Below are positions 10,357-21,169 of a DNA stretch of 64,000 nucleotides, in pieces. The position numbers and the translations under genes are program-made. This DNA is from Pomphorhynchus laevis. Its lineage: Eukaryota > Acanthocephala > Palaeacanthocephala > Echinorhynchida > Pomphorhynchidae. The stretch spans positions 36,360 through 100,359 of the forward strand of contig WNNJ02002392.1 of the NCBI GenBank assembly GCA_012934845.2, given 5' to 3'. The notes below the pieces were generated by a model. That model saw only the letters and a list, made by a program, of their open reading frames with translations, ran no database searches and had not been told where the DNA came from. The first letter of the stretch is position 1. The number at the start of each line of letters is the position of its first letter.

Positions 10357-11655
10357 ATGGTTTCACAAAAGGTAGACCGTGATTATCCAATCTGCTTTGT
10401 GCAAGAGATCATGGGTGATCAGTGTTTCTGAGGGTATGGCTGTGGATTGTATCTTCCTAGATTTCAGTAGTTCTTTTGATCGTATACATCATTGTCATCT
10501 TTTAGAATTGCTCATAAATTATGACATTAATCCAATTGTAGTGAATTTAATTAATGAGTTTTTGTCACATCGATCGTATTATGTCCGAGTGGAATCGATA
10601 TTGTCTTCATCCTGTGACGTCAAATTTGGTGTGCCTCAAGCTTTTATTCTTGGGCCTCTTCTGTTCAATATTTATCTAAACACATTACTGGCTCAGTTGC
10701 GCTGCAGGCTCCTAGCATTTGCTGACGATCTTAAGGTTTGGACACAAGTTGAATCAGAATTAGACGTATATACATTACAGTTAGACTTAAATGTAATTCA
10801 CGAATAGAGTCATTGCACTGGTATTTATCTAAATCTTGATAAGTGTGCTCAGTTACGGTTTGATAAGGGGTATAGTGTTTTCTCGTTATATATGGGTATC
10901 TTGTTTAGTCAACTCAGTATTTTTCACATGTGATCTAGGTATCGTTGTTCAATCATCGTTGAAGAGACACATGAACACTGATAGTATGTGCTCTAAAAAA
11001 GGACTTGTATATGGTGAAAAATTAGTTTTGTTCGTTAAATGTTTAGTACTTCACAACGTTGTTTAATGCTTTAATAAGGCCTCATATAGAATATGGAATT
11101 CATGCCGCTTTTCCGTGTACCCAAAACGAAATATAGTATCTCGATAACATCCTTAGACGCGAATCTAAGTTATGTATCACACTAGCTCGCATGTCATACG
11201 CATAGAACTCGTGAAGTTAGGTATGTGTTCTACACGACCTCATGTACTATATCTAGACTTAATTGTGATGTATAAGATCTTCGTGTGTTATGACGGATTC
11301 CCTAATGAACATGTAATTCCTAATAGACACAGTTGTCAATGTGGTCATAGTTGGTGTCTTAGAACCAAAGATCATGGGAAATGTCCGTGCACAGACTGTC
11401 GCATCGAGCCATGAAAGTGTGGAACATGTTACTTGGAGAGTTGGTATGTACAAATACGATCAATGAGTTCTAAAAATCAGTCCGCAATTGGATTGCCTTC
11501 CTAATTAATGCAGCGTTCGGGCTAAATATCCAAGAATCTAACAGTTTTTATTTTACTTTTTTGTCATGTACAGTTTATTGTAGTTTAGTTATCGATGAGC
11601 AGACCAAACAGCTATCGCGGCTAAAGCCTTGTGTTGTAATAAATACTGATCAAGT
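10357..11655 (+). mobile_element. LINE family Z-related, copy 3, decayed
   Basis: Begins at the RT fingers (HGFTKGRP, then a stop) immediately after the tail of copy 2. An open piece at 10379-10807 carries IFLDFSSSFDRIHH, the altered GVPQAFILGPLLF box and an intact AFADDLK active site. Downstream the frame is broken, with shorter C-terminal fragments to about 11450. It is a diverged subfamily relative to copies 1 and 2. The element ends near 11650, in AT-rich sequence. Confidence 0.7.
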
Positions 11656-12285
11656 GCAGTAAATAACACGCTTTTAGTGTAACCAAAATGGCAACAAATG
11701 GTCACAACAGAAGAATACACGTCAAAAAGTTAAACGTCAAAAAATATTTTTGAGGTTTAACATCAACATACTCCAAGTTTTTTCTTTTAAATCAGGGGAC
11801 AAATAAGATAATACATATACAAAATATGGCATCCTCATAACAACTATATCGAGTAATTAGCAGTATACATTATGTATAAAATCGCCGCTAATATACCAAT
11901 CAATACAATTGAACCACCTTGTTTTTAAATAAACATTCAGACATATCTCTCCATAATACAAACAGATATCACATCATCAGAACGAATATACCAGCCCAAT
12001 TTAGAATACTTTAAATAGTAGACACGTTTCGACACAACTTGGCATACTTTGAGCAAACATTCCAAATTGAGCACATCTTACAGCGAGAATGATATTAGCA
12101 TTTAATTATTATTAATATTTGTATAAAATTTTAATATAAATTTTAATAATGTAAATAATAAGAAATTATTTAGTTAAAAATCTCTAAAAAATAAATTCTC
12201 GAACTTAAGAATAAATGAACAATTCATTGAATCAATTATTTATTTGAAAGACAACAAAACCACTGTCACTACATTAAGTAAATTT
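11656..12285. other. AT-rich spacer
   Basis: About 630 bases with no coding, repeat or RNA signal that I can support. Confidence 0.5.
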
Positions 12286-12783
12286 ATAGATTTATTTATA
12301 GTGGCAAATGCACGCCTATGCTCGTTTACAAGCCCACGTAGAAGAATAAACAAAAAAATATATATATAATGTAAAATGAAAATGTTGATGAAATTGAAGC
12401 AAGTATATTGAAGATAAGGAAAATGAAGATGTATGGCAGAATTGTGAGTTGGCTAATATGTTAAGGAAACTGATACTGAAAGATGTGGAGAAGTAGATAA
12501 TTACTTGATCGCAAAGCCAAGAGAGCAAAACGCGAATCATCAAGGGTAGCAAGGTGTAAGTAGGATAGTGAATGGCAAAATAGAAGACAAAAGGTAACAA
12601 TACGCAAACGAAATTCAACACGAAGGTTAATTGTGGGCTAAGATAAGACTGAAAGTTTATGGGAGATATGGCCGAAGCGGCGAAGACGCAAGAGGACACG
12701 AACAACAGTTTATAATACGTTGGATAGGTAAAATCGCAAAATTGGGAGAGTTGGCAAATAACAACAACAATTTCTTGACAAGA
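12286..12783 (-). mobile_element. LINE family X, minus copy: 3' portion
   Basis: On the minus strand this ends in the X tail: a GCGTGC-loop-GCACGC-like stem followed by TTTGCCAC, here decayed. Upstream of it are C-terminal X codons matching the INSAVRVLFRLRRF region of other copies. It stops abruptly at 12783 where a Y element begins. The rest of the same X copy resumes at about 14218, so the two parts are one element split by an insertion. Confidence 0.65.
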
Positions 12784-14217
12784 AAAATAATAATAATACA
12801 AAGGATTTTTCCTGTTAACCACTGGTCCCAGTGTCGGGTCGTGGAGGCAGTGCACGAATCAAACAACTCCAGGCATCGCGATCCTGAGCGACAGACCATA
12901 GTTATCTTTAAGATAGCCCAAAGCGGTATTCGGCCAGTTTTGAGATTTGATCTCTCCAGCGGTATCGAGGTCTACCTCGATGTCTCTTTCAAAAGAGTCC
13001 AGCATAGAAAATCCTCCGAGGAAGACGATCTCTAGACATCCCCAGGACATGTCTTATCAACCTCAGCTGACTTTATTTGATGTGGAGAAGAAGCGAATTT
13101 CCTCCGAGTCCATCACGGATGACCGAATTCCTAACCTTATCTCTAAGGCTAAAACCGGCCACACCGCGATGGAACCTCATATTTCTGTCGCCTGTATCCG
13201 AGATATTATCCTTTCGGTCATAACCGAAAGCTCATGACCATAGGTTAAGATGATAACGAAGATTGCGTGGTAAAACGAAAGTTTCCTCCGAAGATTCAAC
13301 TCCCGCTTCACCTGTACAAAGAACGAATTGCTGCGTTAGCTGCAAAAATCCACTTCTCAATCTCCTTGATGTTCCTGGCGTCCCTCGAAAACAATACCCC
13401 AAAATACTTAAAATCATTCACATCAGGAAGAACCTTTTCCCCAATCCGGATTGGCATTGACACCTGAATCCGAAAGGAACGCATAGAGACAAATCGATAT
13501 AGTGGTATTGTAAATCCTTAGGACAGGAAGCCAACAAGAAAACATCATCTGTAAAAATCAGAGATGGCATCCTGATGGAACTAAACTGAAGACTGGCCTC
13601 CGTCAAAGCAGCCAGTCTCGTAATTTTGTCCATGTAAACAAGAAACAAAAGTGGAGACAAAGGACAACCCTGACAAAGCCCAACGCCTACTGGAAATGAT
13701 TCAGACTTCCTACCTAGAACACGAGCACAACTCATATTTTGTTCATACAGTGAAGCCACAGCTACCCGAAGACAGTGTGGTACTCAATACTCTTGAGAGA
13801 GTATAGAGTTTATCCGTAGTTCCACAACCTGGACGAAAGACGCATTGCTGATATTGCAACTGTCTATCAACCATAGGCCGTATCCTTAACTCAAGAATCT
13901 AGCAAATAGCTTACCAGTTTGGCTAAGAAGAGTGATGCCCCGATAATTGGAACACACTCTTCGGTCACCTTTCTCAAAGATCGGTACAACCACCCCAGTT
14001 CGTCACTCACTAGGAACCTTGCCCGACTTCAGTGCAACGTTGAAAATCCGTGTTAGCCACTTAATGCTAACAAGGTCGAGAGCCTTTAAAGCTTCAGGTC
14101 GAATATCATCTACTCCAGAAGACTTGCCATTACGAAGTTTTTTAACATCAGCAATGACCTCTTCCAAAAAGATGAGCTCTTCCGTTGGTTCAAAAGGATC
14201 TACTTCTACAAGAGAAG
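12784..14217 (-). mobile_element. LINE family Y, copy 1: RT to C-terminus, nested in an X element
   Basis: Reading the minus strand from 14217: EELIFLEEVIADVKKL, then GVDDIRPEALKALDLVS and SGKVPSEW (RT entry region). Next come GVGLCQGCPLSPLLF and the active-site box FTDDVFLLAS, which replaces the usual FADD (13760-13540). Then DFKYFGVLF (near 13410), and a C-terminal GHVLGM and DRLPRR region near 13060-13020. It starts on the plus strand at a (ATA)n tract near 12783-12800, which is the element's 3' tail. Several frame changes and stops are present. The GLxQGCPLSPLLFxVYMD pattern is shared with LINEs common in fish and invertebrates; I do not assign a clade firmly. Confidence 0.68.
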
Positions 14218-15350
14218 GCATATAGAAAATCATATTGTCAACTATTGGGAGAATAATCGAATTAACAAATATATTAGGCGGAGTTATGCCGAGGTGAATA
14301 TGGATGATCCACATTATTTTGGACTTTTTAGAATTAAGAGCTAGATTAAGAAAGGAAAAATGGTTGGAGATAGGCATAAGACAATTTCTGGTAGACGTAG
14401 CGAAGTCGTAAATACAGAGATGATGTGCATGAGAGTATATGATGATACCATCGGCATACTGCATTAGATGAAAGTTATAGTCACGAGTTATATAAGACAA
14501 GTCTCCGAGAAGAAGGAAAAGAAGAGGACCTAAAATGGAGCCTTGTGAAACACCGTGCGAAATGGATGAATATATAGATGAAGAGAAGTTTAAGTGAACA
14601 CAAAAAGAGCGTTTGGTGAGATAAGATGTGAACCAGGCTACAGTAGAAACTAAGAAACTGTAGTCGTGACGAAGCCGAGATAGTAGAACAGAATGATCAA
14701 AATATAAAAAAGCAGAATACATGCCAAAAGAGATTACTACACTACATAGTTTCATATCGCGGGCTTGAAGTAGATCACTGAAAACTTTTAGACAAACAAC
14801 TTCAATAGAGTGATTAGAACGGAAGACGTTGAAAAGGGGGTATAAATTTGAGGAAACAAGGTATAGATTGACTTGATATAACAAAACGCTGAAGGAGTTT
14901 AGATAAAGTCCGAAGAAGATAAATCGGGAGAATGAAGATGGAAGTAAAGGATAGAGGGACGTTTTATTTAGAAGAGAACGTAGGATGGCTACTTTTTAGT
15001 TATCTAAAAAATCAACAACGAATAGAACAATTGAAAAGAGTAATAAGGAACGGTGATATGATGGAATGAATAGATTTAAGTATATACGTAAGGATATGGT
15101 AGGCACGAGAGGTATTGAGCATATAGATGAGAACCTTAGAGATTTCGCTAGAAGAAACAGCAAGAATATGAAATAGCTCAGGACAAATTTGCATGAGGAG
15201 CAAGACTATGATTGATGATTTACATGGTTAAAGGAAATGATCGTAGTGATTTTAGACTGAAAATAAGAGAACTCATGGGAATCGATGGAGTGAACATTAA
15301 AGTGCGAGCAAGAAGAGAAATAAAGATTCTCCAAGTATACTTTTAATCAG
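14218..15350 (-). mobile_element. LINE family X, minus copy: RT portion
   Basis: An open minus-strand stretch covers most of this part. It contains a Ser/Gly-rich finger region (RSNHSIEVVCLKV), GVSQGSILGPLLF, and an altered active-site box MQYADGIII where the second Asp is Gly. It runs until IVDNMIFYMP, where Y codons follow in the same frame, creating a chance fusion. Upstream, ISPFLITLFN matches the X linker. Compared with intact X copies about 170 bp are missing at the Y junction, so the insertion was accompanied or followed by a deletion. Confidence 0.65.
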
Positions 15351-15406
15351 ACGATGATGCGATCTTGTTTTACCACAAAAGTTTACATTTATTACGTAGA
15401 AGAGAG

Positions 15407-15480
15407 TGATTCGTAGCCTAGCAGTCAAGAGCAAAGCCAGGTACGTAGAGCAACAGCTCGAATCGCGAATGAGTCAAATT
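15407..15480 (+). ncRNA. Possible tRNA-derived SINE head (pol III promoter boxes)
   Basis: TAGCCTAGCAG at 15414-15424 fits the tRNA A-box consensus TRGYNNARNNG. AGCTCGAATCGC at 15455-15466 fits most of the B-box GGTTCRANNCC. The spacing, about 41 bases start to start, is right for a tRNA. The surrounding 70 bases do not fold into a convincing tRNA, so a SINE head or decayed tRNA is more likely than a functional gene. About 180 bases of non-coding, moderately GC-rich sequence follow (to about 15660) and could be the SINE body. Confidence 0.35.
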
Positions 15481-15660
15481 TCTGAAAGGAGAAGGGTTGG
15501 TAGTCAGCCTTCTGATAAACCCAGGGCCACAAATATGTGGCCGGAAGCGGGTGAAACGAAAATGAATTTTGCAATGGCTCCGTTAGTAGTCAGGATGGAT
15601 GGAATTGGAAGTCATGAAGAAAAGATCGATGGACACTATTTGTAGTATAGAACATCGTTA

Positions 15661-16140
15661 CATTCCTACAACATTGCTTAAGCGATTTTATGAGTTCATC
15701 TTTATCATCCGCTTCTTCCTTCCCGTTATATTCTTTTTTCCTGACGTTTCATAAATTACCAAGTTACATGGAATTATTAATCTCTTAATAAATTTATCTA
15801 CTAAGAAATAAACTGTTTCCTCACTTCGATAAGATGTAATTTAAAGAACTTCGAAAAATTAATAAAAAATGATTTATTTTTGGCTAATATTATATGTTGA
15901 TTCGTTAAGATAACGTCTGAGAGAATAAGAAACATTCACAATCTGATTTTGAAATAAGAACTTGGAATAAAATTTAAGATTCAAAATATCTATATAAATG
16001 TAAATTAAGGGAAGTATGTAAATGGGGCAAAATGTGCGATGTTGTCAACGTCACTAATAATAATAGATTCTTTTACTAAAGCATAGCATGCAACTAATAA
16101 TAAACAGAGACAGAGAAAATAAAAACAAACAGTCAATATG
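15661..16140. other. AT-rich spacer
   Basis: About 480 bases with no feature I can support. Confidence 0.45.
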
Positions 16141-16165
16141 GCGGAGCGATTGTTTCCACAAGTGT

Positions 16166-16205
16166 GGGGCGAGCGATTGTTTCCTAAGAAACAATCGCTC
16201 GCCCC
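16166..16205. repeat. Perfect 18-bp hairpin at the 5' edge of an X copy
   Basis: GGGGCGAGCGATTGTTTC (16166-16183) and its exact inverse (16188-16205) flank a 4-base loop. The right arm is X coding sequence (KKQSL region, also seen at 19557). The left arm is an inverted copy of it, so a short inverted duplication was made at the 5' junction of this truncated X element. A further partial left-arm copy lies at 16144-16156. Confidence 0.85.
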
Positions 16206-17885
16206 TCACTTTATACTAGATATCGCCCCATTGCACTCATCCCTACTCTTTCCAAGCTTTTAGAGCGGATAATCTTAATACAGATCAACGCTTAACTCTC
16301 TTCATCCAATCTGTACCCTCCTTTCCAATCTGCTTTCCGCTCTAATCAATACACAGAATTCGCCTGACTGAACGTTTACTTAAACCAATTCATTTCTCGT
16401 GACAAGGCTCTATACAGTGTTCTCATCTTCCTCGACCTCTCCTCCGACTTCGACATCGTCGACCACTCCATCCTCCTTTCAAGCCTTCGTTATGATTCCG
16501 ACTTTTCATTCTCCTACGTAGCATGGTTTGCCTCATATCTATCTGATATGAAATAGGGACGGCTACCCGTCCCTACTTTCTGCAGGGTTCCACCAGGTTC
16601 AGTCTTAGAACCTCTGCATTTCTATCTTCAACTTGGCAATATCTCTCCGTTTATCAAACCTTACTCCTATAACGACATGCAATACGCCGATGACATCCTC
16701 ATATATGCTAATGCACCCGCCCATCGCATACACGATATCGCACTTTCTGCCTCCAACTGTCTTTCTTCTATCTACAAACGTTTCTCCCATCTTCGCCTCG
16801 TTCTAAACCCAGACAAATCCAAAATATTGTAAATTCTCCCCCGTCAACCTAACATATCTCCTCCCCCTGTATCTTATGCCTCATCAATCATCCCCATAAT
16901 CCACAATGTCACTTTCTTAGGCTTCCATTTCGATGATCACCTTTCCCTTAAACCCTTTGTCCGCGACAAGATCGGCTCGTCTAACTTAATTCCCCGTGAT
17001 ATCCGCCTTATCCGCCCCCTTGTCGATTTACGTTCTAAAAAGACAGCCGTTCTAAAAAGACAGCCTCCAACTGTCTTTCTTCTATCTACAAACGTCTCTT
17101 CAATCTCCATATCGTTCTAAACCCCGAAAAGTCCAAAATAATGTGGATCCTCCCCCGTAAACCAAACATATCTCCTCCCACTGTATATTTTGCCTCATCG
17201 ATCATCCCCATAGTCCACAATCTCACTTTCTTAGGCTTCCATTTCGATGATCACCTTTCCCTTAAACCCTTCGTCCGTGACAAGGTCCACTCATCTAACT
17301 TAATTCTCCGTGACATCCGCCGTATCCGCCCCCTTATCGACTTCCGTTCTTGTATGTCTCTTATTTCATCGCTTCTTTTCCCTAAAATCGATTACTGCTT
17401 TAGCCTTTTCGCCAATTCTCCAAAATCCATAACACCGCCGTTCGAGTGCTCTTTCGTCTCCGTCGCTTCGACCACACATCCACATATTTTGCCCAACTCT
17501 CCTGGCCCACCATCCACATCCGCATCAAACTCCGCCTTCTTCTCGTTACTTTTCGTCTCATCGCTGTCAGCTCCCCATCGTTCATCAACCTTCCTTTCTT
17601 AGACGATACTCGCCCCACCTCGCTATCGCTTCGTTCCTGTCATACCCTCTTACTCCACGTTCCTAATTACTCCAACAACTACGGTCTCCGATCCTTCCTC
17701 GTCGCCGCCTCACTCGCCTGGAATCAACTCCCTCTCGACGTCCGCCGCGCCCCCTCCTTTATCACATTCAAACACCTCCTCCGTTCACACCTTCTCGACA
17801 CCTGATTCACAGTCTTGTTTTTTTTGTGGTCATGTAAGCCTGCGCTGGCACGCATTTGCCACGTTAAAATAAATCCTTTTTTTTC
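16188..17885 (+). mobile_element. LINE family X, plus copy 2 (L2/CR1-like), with internal duplication
   Basis: 5'-truncated at the RT entry region. It contains LDLSSDFDIVDHS-like, PPGSVLEPLHF-like and QYADDILIY (active site) codons spread over frames, then IIPIVHNLTFLGFHFDDHLS and the C-terminal WNQLPLDVR block. A 314-bp segment is repeated (16749 onward and 17063 onward), joined by a doubled CGTTCTAAAAAGACAG. The 3' end is the X tail at about 17825-17885: GTGGTCATGTAAGC, then a GC-rich stem-loop, TTTGCCACG and AAATAAATCC. Frame changes make it inactive. Confidence 0.75.
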
Positions 17886-18440
17886 GTTCCTGTATATCTC
17901 TTCTTTCATCGCTTCGTTTCTCTAAAATCGATTGCTGTTTCAGCCTTTTCGCCAATTCTCCAAAATCAATCATCCTGGCCCCTACAATGCATCATCAACT
18001 CCGCCGTTCGAGTGCTCCTACATCTCCGTCGCTTTGACCACACATCCACATATGTTGCCTAACTCTCCTGACCTACCATCCACATCCGAATACAACTCCG
18101 CCTTCTTCTCGCAACTTTTCGTCTCTTCGTTGTCGGCTCCCCATCGTTCATCAACATCCCTTTCTTAGACGACACTCGTCTCACCTTTATATCACTGCGT
18201 TTCCGTCATTCCCTCTTAATCTACGTTCCCAATTACTCTAACAACTACGGTCTCCGATCCTTCCTCGTCGCCGACCAACTCGCCTGGAATCAGCTCCCAC
18301 TTGACGTCCGCCGCGCTTCCTCCTTTATCGCATTCAAATGCCGCCTCTGTATCCACATCCTCGAAACATGATTTAGATTTTTTTGTTTGTTGTCGTGGTC
18401 ATGTAAGCGTGGGCCGGCACGCATTCGCCACGTAAAAATC
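17886..18440 (+). mobile_element. LINE family X, short 5'-truncated copy in tandem
   Basis: Starts inside the X C-terminal region (a SLHRFVSLKSIAVS-equivalent stretch) immediately after the tail of the preceding copy. It runs through the WNQLPLDVR-equivalent block to its own X tail at about 18390-18435. It is head-to-tail with copy 2. Confidence 0.72.
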
Positions 18441-18817
18441 AACTATAAAATTGCAATGATAGAAATAGATTAAAATGTGCCAGCTGTAACGGCAAACACA
18501 ACGCATACTCACAGCGACGCATGGCATTCGAGAACTACATTAATACAAACTGATACAAACTGTTGACACCAAGGCTTATAGTCAAGTACGGAGAAACGAC
18601 TATTTTTCAAGTAAAGTTAAAAAAACGTGGATGCAAGAACAGAGTATAACATAAACACTAATGGATAAGAGTCACAGTCTGGAACAAATAATACGTCAAC
18701 TGGCTGAAACAATTATGCACATGCAACAAAATTATACAGATATAAAAATTTCAGGCTACGTTAATAAGGAACAATGGAGAAAAATTGAAGTGAATGATCA
18801 AACTTAATTTAGCACAA
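18441..18817. other. Non-coding spacer
   Basis: About 375 bases between X copies. No feature seen. Confidence 0.4.
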
Positions 18818-18945
18818 ATAATAAAAAAAAGATTTATTTTAACGTGGCAAATGCGCGCCAGCGCACGCTTACATGACCACAACAAAACAAAAATGTACAT
18901 CATGTCTTGAGAAGGTGTGAATGGAGAAGGTGTTTGAATGTGATA
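18818..18945 (-). mobile_element. Inverted 3' end of an X element
   Basis: About 130 bases read on the minus strand as the last X codons and the X tail (TTTTAACGTGGCAAATGCGC on the plus strand is the inverse of the tail). At 18946 the sequence switches to plus-strand X linker without a gap. With the element that follows it forms a structure bounded by inverted copies of the same X 3' end. Confidence 0.75.
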
Positions 18946-20970
18946 AGCCTTACTCACAAGCATCAGCCACACCGTCGCTTGCACCGTGCCCCATGGTTTG
19001 ACATCCAATGCCTACTCTCAAAGCGTCGACTCCGTCATGCTTTTCGAGTCTATCACCGCTCTCTCAGACGTGATTTCCGCTCGATCACTCCATCTTTCCG
19101 TGATTCCTATCTTGCTCTTCGCCGGTCTCATCTCAACCTACTACGTACCAAATCACTTCATTCAACTCTAAGACTCTCTGGCATACTTTTAACTCAATCA
19201 TTGATCGCTCCTCTTCACCGAGCAACATCAATGAAATGATTATTCGTCATTTCTCCAGATCAAAGTAGCCACGTTGCTCTTTCACCCCCCAGTCTCCATC
19301 ATATCCCACCCTGCCCCGCCTAGCCTCATATTTCAGAAACTCTTTCATCTTCTCCCTGTCTCACCTACCGAAGTCTTATCTGTCCTCATGTCCTTGCTCC
19401 GCAAAACCACACCCGCCCATCCACTGCCTACCCATCTACTTAACTCCATATGCTCATCGATATCCCCTTTTCTCACAACCTTGTTTAACTCGTCCATCCG
19501 CAGTCGTATCTTCCCTTCACACTGGAAATCCGCAATCGATCGTCCCCTCCTTAAGAAACAATCGCTCGACCCCTCCCTTCCTTCTAGCTATCGCCCCATT
19601 TAATTACTCTCTACTCTTTCTAAGGTCTTATAACGCCTCATCTTAATACAGATCAACGCTTATCTCTCCTCAACAATTCTGTACCCTCTCCAATTAGCTT
19701 TCCGCTCTAATCACTCCATAGAAATCGCCTGCATGAAAGTTTACAACGACTTACTCATTTCTCGAAACAAGGCTCTATATAGTGATCTCATCTCCCTCGA
19801 CCTCTCCTCCGCATTCGACATTGTCGACCACTCCGTCCTCCTTTCTCGCCTTCGTTATGATTACGGCTTTTCTTCCTCCTCCGTAACATGGTTTGCATCA
19901 TATCTATCGGACCGTTCCTTTGGCGTCTGTTCTAATTCATCATCCTCCCCTCCCATCCCTATTTTTGCGGGGTCCCACAAGGTTCAGTCCTAGGTCCCCT
20001 GCTTTTCTCTCTTCTGCTTGGCAATCTCTCTCCGTTTATCAAACCTTACTCCTTTAACGTCATGTAATACGCCGATGACATCCACATCTATGCTCATGCA
20101 CCCGCACATCGCATACACGATATCGGCATTTCTGCATCCAATTGTATTTCTTCTATCTACAAACGTCTCTCCAATCTCCATCTCGTTCCAAACCCCGACA
20201 AGTCTAAAATAATGTGCATCCTCCCCGTAAACCAAACATATCTCCTCTCAGTATCTTTTGCCTCATCGATCATCCCCATAGTACACAATCTCACTTTCTT
20301 AGGCTTCCATTTCGATGATCATCTTTCCCTTAAACCCTTCGTCCGTGACAAGGTCCGCTCGTCTAACTTAATTCTCCGTGACATCCGCCGTATCCGCCCC
20401 CTTATCGACTTTCGTTCTTGTATGTCTCTTCTTTCATCGCTTCGTTTCTCTAAAATCGATTGCTGTCTCAGCCTTTTCGCCAATTCTCCAAAATCGATCA
20501 TCCTGGCACCTACAACGCATCATCAACTCCGCCGTTCGAGTGCTCTTTCGTCTCCGTCGCTTCGACCATACATCCACATATCTTGCCCAACTCTCCTGGC
20601 CCGCCATCCACATCCGCATCAAACTCCGCCTTCTCGTAACTTTTCGTCTCATCGCTGTCGGCTCACCATCGTTCATCAAACCTTCCTTGCATAGGCGACA
20701 CTCGCCCCACCTCACTATTGCTGCGTTCTTGTCATACCCTCTTACTCCACGTTCCAAATTACTCCAACAACTACGGTCTCCGATCCTTCCTCGTCGCCGC
20801 CTCACTCGCCTGGAATCAAATCCCTCGCGACATCCGCCGCGCTCCCTCCTTTATCACATTCAAACACCTCCTCCGTTCACACCTTCTAGACACATAATTT
20901 ACATTTTTGTGTTGTTGTGGTCATGTAAGCGTGCGCTGGCAGACATTTTCCACGTTAAAATATTTTTTAA
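18946..20970 (+). mobile_element. LINE family X, plus copy 3
   Basis: Begins in the linker between endonuclease and RT (APWFDIQCLLSKRRLRHAFR near 18990). It continues through LFHLLPVSPTEV, FLTTLFNSSIRSRIF, LKKQSLDPSLPSSYRPI, ISLDLSSAFDIVDHS and WFASYLSDRSFGV. The QYADD-equivalent is shifted out of frame and broken by a stop (near 20065). IIPIVHNLTFLGFHFDDHLS and the C-terminal L2/CR1 block follow, and the X tail ends near 20970. About four frame changes are visible. The C-terminal pattern (RRIxNSAVRVLFR, LLVTFRLIAVGSPSF, LESNPSRHPPR) places X with L2/CR1-type LINEs. Confidence 0.8.
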
Positions 20971-21169
20971 TATGAATTAACATGAAGAGAGTAACAATAA
21001 TGAATAGGGATGAGTTTAAAATAAACGTCAAATAAATAACAGTACAGGGTACAAGCAAGACAGATGTAGATTAGGAAAGAACAGGAAGAAACAATTTTAG
21101 CAATATGAAGTAAACGTAGTGCGAGATTAACAACAAGAGATATGCGGGCCATTCAGCTTTTGCTTTTTG

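Noticed and set aside
12316-12855. 179-codon minus-strand ORF that looks like a multi-span membrane protein
   Set aside because: It crosses the X/Y junction and reads X and Y sequence out of their coding frames; the hydrophobic look comes from T-rich codons.
14003-14884. A single 293-codon minus-strand gene
   Set aside because: It is a chance fusion of X RT codons and Y linker codons across an insertion boundary, not one protein.
20434-20805. Arg-rich minus-strand ORFs within X copies (also 17400-17618, 24912-25154)
   Set aside because: They are antisense shadows of the X C-terminal domain, repeated in each X copy because the coding strand is conserved.
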